Made by a program: the position numbers and the translations under genes. Below are positions 59,528 through 64,000 of a stretch of DNA of 64,000 nucleotides, one piece after another. The notes beneath the pieces are model-generated. The model saw nothing but the letters and a program-made list of their open reading frames with translations. It was not told the DNA's origin and did no database searches. The stretch's first letter is position 1. Every line of letters starts with the position of its first letter. The stretch is from assembly GCA_947626265.1 (NCBI GenBank), contig CANQRM010000012.1, positions 23,539 to 87,538 on the forward strand. The letters are read 5' to 3'. This stretch comes from an uncultured Oscillospiraceae bacterium. Lineage in GTDB: Bacteria > Bacillota > Clostridia > Oscillospirales > Oscillospiraceae.

Positions 59528-60736
59528 TCAGCAGTCTTCCAGGGCGTTCAGATACGCTTTTACTGTGGCATAGTAGGTGCGAAGGAATTTGTTGGCGGAG
59601 GCCATCATGTAGACCTTGTAGGGTTTACCCTCGGCGCGTTTTCTATTCATGAACTGGAAGATGGGTTCATCTGTTGGGGACTTGCGCAGAATGGTGCCCA
59701 TGACCAGGAACAGTGTCCGGCGCAAGGAAGCTGAACCGCGCTTGGAGATGCTGCGGCTGCGGATATCTACCGTGCCGGACTGATACGGTGGCGCGTCAAT
59801 TCCTGCAAAGGCCACAAGGGCTTTCTTGGAGTGGAACCGACGTACATCGCCGATCTCCGCCATGAGTTGAGGACCGAGGATGGCGCCAACGCCGTACATT
59901 TTCATAACGACAGGATACTCTGGCAACATCTGAGCCAGTTCGTTCATGCGCCGGCGGAGAATCGCCAAGGAAGAGGAAGATGCCTGGAGCTGGGCTACAG
60001 CCTGCTGAACGAGTACCTTTGTGGTGTCGCCTTTTGGCAAAACGCTGGGATAGCTGCAGGAATCCATGTATATCTCAGAGGCTTTCTCGTTGCTGAAGTA
60101 ATACCCATGCCTCCGGCACCATTTCTCATAGCGGCGTGTGAACTCTGCAACGGACGTGCCGCAAACGCACTCGCAATGCCAGAAACGGGCCACGAAGTCC
60201 ACCCATTTCTCGCTGCCGTCTGCACGGGGAGGGCTTGAAAACAGGTGGTTCGCACCCGGGAAGGTAGAATCCAGCAGAGAAATGAGATTGTTCTTCTGCA
60301 TGGTCTGTATCTTGCTGAGTTGCAGATACTGGCGATAGCAGGTCTTGAGTAGATGCCGTGTGTCCTCCTCGGGAGAGTACTGCGGCAGAGAGAGCCAATG
60401 ATCCAAGGCGTAGTTTGCCAGTTTTACGGCGTCCTTCTTGTCGGTCTTGGCCCGTCTTAAACTGTTGTTCCCGTAGTCATGTACCAGAATGGGGTTGACA
60501 ACGGAGACATATATCCCGCGCTCGTTGAGCGCATACAAAATCGGTGCGTGGTAGTTTCCTGTATATTCCATTACCACGCGGGTCTCACCGGGCAGGCTTT
60601 TAAGCTTCTCTGCCAAGTTGCTCAGTTCGCTGTCTGTGTGATGTACCTCGTATGGAGAGAGCACCACCTCGCCAAAGGGACGCATGGCGGCCACCATACT
60701 CTTGCCCTTGGAAACGTCGATACCAACTGCGTTCAT
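59528..60736 (-). CDS. IS110-family transposase 2
   Basis: 402 aa from ATG 60736, preceded by TTGGAGG (the track start at 60838 runs into the non-coding RNA region). D in GIDVSKGKSMV, E in VVMEYTGNYHAP, D pair in AKTDKKDAVKLA, then the Tnp_20 domain YPVVMKMYGVGAILGPQLMAEIGDVRRF and the Ser region SKRGSASLRRTLF. Clearly related to transposase 1, but divergent enough that the two elements are separate arrivals. Confidence 0.95.
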   Translation of the reverse strand: MNAVGIDVSKGKSMVAAMRPFGEVVLSPYEVHHTDSELSNLAEKLKSLPGETRVVMEYTGNYHAPILYALNERGIYVSVVNPILVHDYGNNSLRRAKTDKKDAVKLANYALDHWLSLPQYSPEEDTRHLLKTCYRQYLQLSKIQTMQKNNLISLLDSTFPGANHLFSSPPRADGSEKWVDFVARFWHCECVCGTSVAEFTRRYEKWCRRHGYYFSNEKASEIYMDSCSYPSVLPKGDTTKVLVQQAVAQLQASSSSLAILRRRMNELAQMLPEYPVVMKMYGVGAILGPQLMAEIGDVRRFHSKKALVAFAGIDAPPYQSGTVDIRSRSISKRGSASLRRTLFLVMGTILRKSPTDEPIFQFMNRKRAEGKPYKVYMMASANKFLRTYYATVKAYLNALEDC

Positions 60737-60789
60737 GTCATTCCTCCAATACAATGATCTGCAACCGGACCCCATCTTTTCTCTTTGCC

Positions 60790-60945
60790 GATTCAATCTA
60801 TTGGGTGACACGAACACTCCGACAAGCGGTGGGCTCAACCTGCTTAAACCGAACGCTGCAATGAGAGGATGGCTGACAGTCTACAATTCAGGCCTGAAAG
60901 CCCAAGGAGGTTAAGGTCAGCCAGTTGCTCCTCTCATTGTAGCTT
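60790..60945 (-). ncRNA. Putative bridge RNA of IS110 element 2
   Basis: Same conserved block and fold as in element 1. GCTGCAATGAGAGGA pairs with TCCTCTCATTGTAGC and GGCTGAC with GTCAGCC around a variable loop. Loop segment GTCTACAAT (60879-60887) is the reverse complement of ATTGTAGAC at this element's right junction (59401-59409). Loop segment AGGAGGT (60905-60911) equals the left flank AGGAGGT (61009-61015). The strand arrangement agrees with left and right target guides. RNA ends are estimated. Confidence 0.7.
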
Positions 60946-61020
60946 AGGCATGAGATGGGTGGAAGCCGGACTGGCTGCCCGGCTTCCCTGTCCAACTTTT
61001 ATTGTAATAGGAGGTATAAC

Positions 61021-61266
61021 ATGAAGTCAACTGGGATCGTCCGAAAGGTGGATGAGCTGGGTCGTATCGTGCTGCCCATAGAGTTGCGCCGTACAATGGA
61101 CATCGCGGAGCGCGACCCAGTGCTGATAACTGTCGCCGGTGAGACGATCATACTGAAAAAGCATCAGCCGGCCTGCGTATTCTGCAACAGTTTCAAAGAC
61201 CTCATAAGCTATAAAGGTAAGAACATCTGCCCCTCTTGCGTCACCTCGCTGGTCACAAAGGTGTAA
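61021..61266 (+). CDS. AbrB/SpoVT-type regulator with zinc knuckle (copy 2)
   Basis: 81 aa from ATG 61021, which has AGGAGG six bases upstream; the longer track ORF includes IS110 DNA. STGIVRKVDELGRIVLPIELRRTMDIAERD is the AbrB DNA-binding domain and CVFC...CPSC the zinc knuckle. Paralogue of 6762-7007. Its original promoter at 57281 is separated from it by two IS110 elements, so expression now depends on element 2 sequences or is lost. Confidence 0.9.
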   Translation: MKSTGIVRKVDELGRIVLPIELRRTMDIAERDPVLITVAGETIILKKHQPACVFCNSFKDLISYKGKNICPSCVTSLVTKV

Positions 61267-61310
61267 TTGGTCGGCAACCCAAAGCTATTCCTGCTCTATG
61301 TTTCTATATT

Positions 61311-61340
61311 GCGTCCACCCCTTTGGTGGGCGCTCTTTTT
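61311..61340 (+). terminator. Terminator after abrB-like gene 2
   Basis: GCGTCCACC-CCTTT-GGTGGGCGC followed by TCTTTTTCCC. Compared with 7050-7078, C-G has become A-T on both arms, a compensatory change. Confidence 0.85.
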
Positions 61341-61371
61341 CCCATGAGGTTATGAGTGAATCTCTTACCGC

Positions 61372-61400
61372 TTGCGCCAAAGGTCCATCGCTGTTATAAT
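61372..61400 (+). promoter_or_regulatory. Promoter of tex
   Basis: TTGCGC (61372-61377), 17 bp, TATAAT (61395-61400), 42 bp upstream of the tex ATG. Confidence 0.7.
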
Positions 61401-61441
61401 GCGTCCATGCAAAAAAGACCACTGAAAAGGAACCACAGACC

Positions 61442-63589
61442 ATGGATCATGCGAAGATCATAGCGGAGGAATTTGGCCTGCGCTCCGGGCAGATACAGGC
61501 GGTCATCGACCTGCTGGACGGGGGCAACACCATCCCCTTCATTGCCCGGTACCGGAAAGAGGCCCACGGCTCCATAGACGACCAGACCCTGCGGCAGATC
61601 TCCGAGCGGCTTACGTATCTGCGGGGGCTGGAAAAGCGCCGGGAGGAAATCGAAAAGGCCCTGACGGAGCAGGGCGTCTTATCGGAGGAGCTTTCGGAAA
61701 AGCTGCAAGCCGCCAAATCGCTGGCGGAGCTGGAAGACCTCTACCGGCCCTTCCGGCCCAAGCGCCGGACCAGGGCCACGGTGGCTAAGGAGCGGGGCTT
61801 GGAGTCCCTGGCCCAGTGGCTGCTACTGAACCAGGCCCGGTCGGATTTTTCCGCCATGGCGGAAAAATATACGGGCAAAGATGTGCCAGATGCCGAGAGC
61901 GCTCTCGCCGGGGCACGGGACATCATCGCCGAGATGGTCAGCGACGACGCTGCCCTTCGGAAGGACCTGCGGGCGCTGCTGTTGCGGGACGGCGTCATAA
62001 ACACCGCTGCGGCAAAGGACGAGGACAGCGTCTACCGGATGTACTATGACTATCAGGAGCCGGTGCCCCGCATGGCCGCCCACCGGGTGCTGGCCGTCAA
62101 CCGGGGCGAACGGGAGGGATTCCTGAAGGTGACCCTCGACCTGCCGGATGACCACATCCTGGACCGGATACGGCGGCGCTTCGTCCGGGGCAATGGCGAG
62201 GCCGCCCGGCAGGTGGCCATGGCCTGCGAGGACGCCTGGGACCGGCTCCTCTTTCCCTCCCTGGAACGGGAACTGCGGGGTGAGCTAACTGACCGGGCCA
62301 ACCAGACCTCCATCCGGGTCTTCAGCCAAAACCTCCACCAGCTTCTCATGCAGCCGCCGGTGAAGGGGCGGGCCATATTGGGCGTGGACCCGGGGTTCCG
62401 CACCGGGTGCAAGCTGGCCGTGGTGGACGAGAACGGCAAGGTGCTGGAGACGGGCGTGGGATACTTCACTCTGCCCGGCCAGACCCGCCAGAAGGAGCAG
62501 GCGGCAAAGCTCATCGAGGGCATGGTGCGGCGGCATCACGTGACGGCCATCGCCATCGGCAACGGCACCGCCTCCCGGGAGAGCGAGCAGTTCATCGTCT
62601 CCCTCCTGCCTGATCTCCCCGGCGCCGCCTACGCCATCGTCAGCGAGGCGGGCGCGTCCGTGTACTCCGCAAGCCCCCTGGCCGCCCGGGAATTTCCCGA
62701 TTACGACGTGTCCCTGCGCAGCGCCGTGTCCATCGCCCGGCGGCTGCAGGACCCCCTGGCGGAGCTAGTGAAGATCGACCCCAAGGCCATCGGCGTGGGG
62801 CAGTACCAGCATGACCTGAAGCAGGCGGAGCTGTCCGCCGCCCTGGACGGGATGGTAGAGCAGTGCGTAAACGACGTGGGCGTGGAGGTGAGCACAGCAT
62901 CGGCGGAGCTATTGAGCCGCGTGGCGGGCATCGGCCCCGTACTGGCCAGGAACATCGTGGCCTGGCGGGAGGAGAACGGGCCCATCCCCTCCCGGGCGGC
63001 ATTGAAGAAGGTGCCCAAGCTGGGCCCCAAGGCCTTTGAGCAGTGCGCCGGTTTTCTCCGTGTGGCGGACAGCCGAGAGCCCCTGGACGCCACCGCCGTC
63101 CACCCGGAGAGCTATGAAAGCGCCAAGGCGCTTTTGAAGACCCTGGGTTTCTCCCTGGGTGACATCCGAAACGGCGGCGTGCCCCAGATCGGCCCGAGGG
63201 CAAAGGAATATGGGCTGGTAAAGCTGGCCGCGGAACTGGATGTGGGCCTGCCCACCCTGGAGGATATGCTCTCCGAGCTTGCAAAGCCCGGCCGGGACCC
63301 CCGGGAGGAGCTGCCCGCCCCGGCCCTGCGCACTGACGTGCTGGACATCAAGGACCTGAAGCCCGGCATGGAGCTGACCGGCACGGTGCGAAACGTCATC
63401 GACTTCGGTGCCTTCGTGGACATCGGCGTCCATCAGGACGGCCTGGTCCACATCTCCCGCATGGCGGACAGGTTTGTGAAGCACCCCTCAGACGTGGTGA
63501 AGGTCGGCGACGTGATAAAGGTTTGGGTGGTGGAGGCAGACCCGGTGAAAAAGCGCATCGCATTGACTATGGTGAAGGAAAAGGCATAA
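61442..63589 (+). CDS. tex: Tex transcription accessory protein / S1 RNA-binding
   Basis: 715 aa, normal family length. Tex N-terminal helices (IAEEFGLRSGQIQAVIDLLDGGNTIPFIARYRKE), the central RuvC/YqgF-like domain (RAILGVDPGFRTGCKLAVVDENG), helix-hairpin-helix region (LLSRVAGIGPVLARNIVAWREENG) and C-terminal S1 domain (GMELTGTVRNVIDFGAFVDIGVHQDGLVHISRMAD). A conserved chromosomal protein acting in transcription and RNA metabolism. It marks the return to core genome after the IS/hip region. The GC content is the highest in the window. Confidence 0.97.
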   Translation: MDHAKIIAEEFGLRSGQIQAVIDLLDGGNTIPFIARYRKEAHGSIDDQTLRQISERLTYLRGLEKRREEIEKALTEQGVLSEELSEKLQAAKSLAELEDLYRPFRPKRRTRATVAKERGLESLAQWLLLNQARSDFSAMAEKYTGKDVPDAESALAGARDIIAEMVSDDAALRKDLRALLLRDGVINTAAAKDEDSVYRMYYDYQEPVPRMAAHRVLAVNRGEREGFLKVTLDLPDDHILDRIRRRFVRGNGEAARQVAMACEDAWDRLLFPSLERELRGELTDRANQTSIRVFSQNLHQLLMQPPVKGRAILGVDPGFRTGCKLAVVDENGKVLETGVGYFTLPGQTRQKEQAAKLIEGMVRRHHVTAIAIGNGTASRESEQFIVSLLPDLPGAAYAIVSEAGASVYSASPLAAREFPDYDVSLRSAVSIARRLQDPLAELVKIDPKAIGVGQYQHDLKQAELSAALDGMVEQCVNDVGVEVSTASAELLSRVAGIGPVLARNIVAWREENGPIPSRAALKKVPKLGPKAFEQCAGFLRVADSREPLDATAVHPESYESAKALLKTLGFSLGDIRNGGVPQIGPRAKEYGLVKLAAELDVGLPTLEDMLSELAKPGRDPREELPAPALRTDVLDIKDLKPGMELTGTVRNVIDFGAFVDIGVHQDGLVHISRMADRFVKHPSDVVKVGDVIKVWVVEADPVKKRIALTMVKEKA

Positions 63590-63599
63590 AGATGTCAAA

Positions 63600-63926
63600 T
63601 CTTTCTTTTCCATCAATGCTACGCCAGCGGCAGACGGAGCAGCCAACACCGAGAAAGATCGGCCTGGTTTCTTCTTTCTCCTTCTTAAGCGCCACCAACA
63701 CGAGGGATACCAGTACTATGCGTTAGATTGGGGCCACTAACCTCACCTCAAGGATATTGTTCGCAAACACGGGGCTGAGATGAGGCACCCAAAGCCGGTG
63801 ATTGACCATGGAACGGTATGGCACCGTCGTCCGACAACAGCGCAAGCTTTTTGTGCCTATAGGGCAAAACACACATTTGCCATTGAACAACAGCCGGAAA
63901 TGTTGTATAATCTTGGAAACAAGAGA
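63600..63926 (+). pseudogene. Possible degenerate reading frame
   Basis: One plus-strand frame reads EKDRPGFFFLLLKRHQHEGYQYYALDWGH, TAA, then PHLKDIVRKHGAEMRHPKPVIDHGTVWHRRPTTAQAFCAYRAKHTF...YNLGNKR and a stop. The residue make-up is protein-like but I recognise no family, and the frame lacks a start and has a nonsense codon. It may be a remnant or chance. Confidence 0.25.
63883..63911 (+). promoter_or_regulatory. Sigma-A-type promoter toward the window end
   Basis: TTGAAC (63883-63888), 17 bp, TATAAT (63906-63911). It would drive a gene beginning beyond 64000. Confidence 0.55.
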
Positions 63927-64000
63927 TAATACACAATTATCTATTGGTTCCGCTGCTGTCAGTCAGAAAGGCATCCACCTACAAAAAGAACTCTTGCAAT

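Larger units (their letters stand above)
59409..61006 (-). mobile_element. IS110-family element 2, in tandem with element 1
   Basis: Begins CCTGCAAAGAAAAGTCAAG two bases after the end of element 1 and ends TTTATTGTA at about 61006, the same terminal sequences as element 1. Contains one transposase gene and a left non-coding region; no passenger gene. The right flank AATAGGAGGTATAAC includes the ribosome site of the abrB-like gene at 61021. The tandem junction indicates that one element inserted at the end of the other. Confidence 0.85.

Noticed and set aside
61001-61015. AGGAGGT match between element 2 loop and flank taken as proof alone
   Set aside because: AGGAGGT is also a ribosome-site consensus and could match by function; only in combination with the 9-base and 10-base junction matches is it persuasive.
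62640-63484. Minus-strand ORFs opposite tex (214 and 191 aa)
   Set aside because: Shadows of the conserved tex gene; composition Pro/Arg-rich and no initiation signals.
63523-63936. Short ORFs after tex (63523-63726 plus, 63748-63936 minus)
   Set aside because: The first mostly overlaps the tex end, and neither has a ribosome site or recognisable sequence.

Overview
The window looks like the chromosome of a GC-rich, spore-forming-lineage clostridium (Oscillospiraceae-like gut Firmicute). The evidence is AbrB-type regulators with zinc knuckles, Spo0A C-terminal-like DNA-binding proteins, a DUF6514 protein, an ECF sigma/DUF4367 anti-sigma pair, GGAGG-type ribosome sites and IS110/IS3 elements. 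This is inferred from gene content only. I see no tRNA, rRNA or CRISPR array.

Layout. (1) 0-13.4 kb is an accessory region with long AT-rich stretches: the right end of an IS3 element; a minus-strand module (small protein, four-helix membrane protein, HEVSHH metallopeptidase-like protein); remnants of hipA, rfbA and dinB; an intact AbrB-like gene; a HAD phosphatase with an unrecognised 409-aa partner; and a DEAH helicase with six helicase-associated repeats. N- and C-terminal pieces of an rfbA gene lie at 13.3 and 5.9 kb and bracket this island. (2) 13.4-46.8 kb is one minus-strand surface-glycan locus read from about 46.82 kb. Its order is: catalytically dead recombinase-like proteins, rfbA, ABC exporter (permease and ATPase), GT2, GlfT2-like transferase, UDP-galactopyranose mutase, a phosphodiesterase/HAD/nucleotidyltransferase/cupin group, a second GlfT2-like transferase, two SGNH proteins and an MBOAT acyltransferase. 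It continues into a dedicated acyl pathway: FabH-like KAS III, two ACPs, FabZ, SDR, split transketolase, radical SAM enzyme, double hot-dog protein, acyl/aminoacyl-AMP ligase, thioesterase, LuxE-like and LuxC-like enzymes. (3) 46.7-48 kb holds a promoter between short inverted repeats next to a complete tyrosine recombinase, which suggests an invertible ON/OFF switch. (4) 48-55.3 kb holds small regulators, a DUF2807 protein, a frameshifted signal peptidase I, decayed integrase/DUF3268 genes, an XRE-sigma-anti-sigma-secreted protein operon and Spo0A-like regulators. (5) 55.4-61.3 kb holds hipBA, two tandem IS110 elements and a second AbrB-like gene. (6) The window closes with tex.

Working model for the main locus: a galactofuranose-containing glycan is made and exported by the ABC transporter. 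A Dlt-like machine (AMP ligase, ACP, MBOAT, SGNH) decorates it with an acyl group built by the dedicated pathway, and the LuxC/LuxE/thioesterase and transketolase-like enzymes suggest an aldehyde or acyloin-type intermediate. The second strong result concerns the IS110 pair. Their upstream non-coding regions share a conserved fold with a variable loop, and the loop contains segments that exactly match each element's own insertion junction, as expected for bridge RNAs. A near-duplicate, IS-free copy of the site at 6.7 kb serves as an internal empty-site control.
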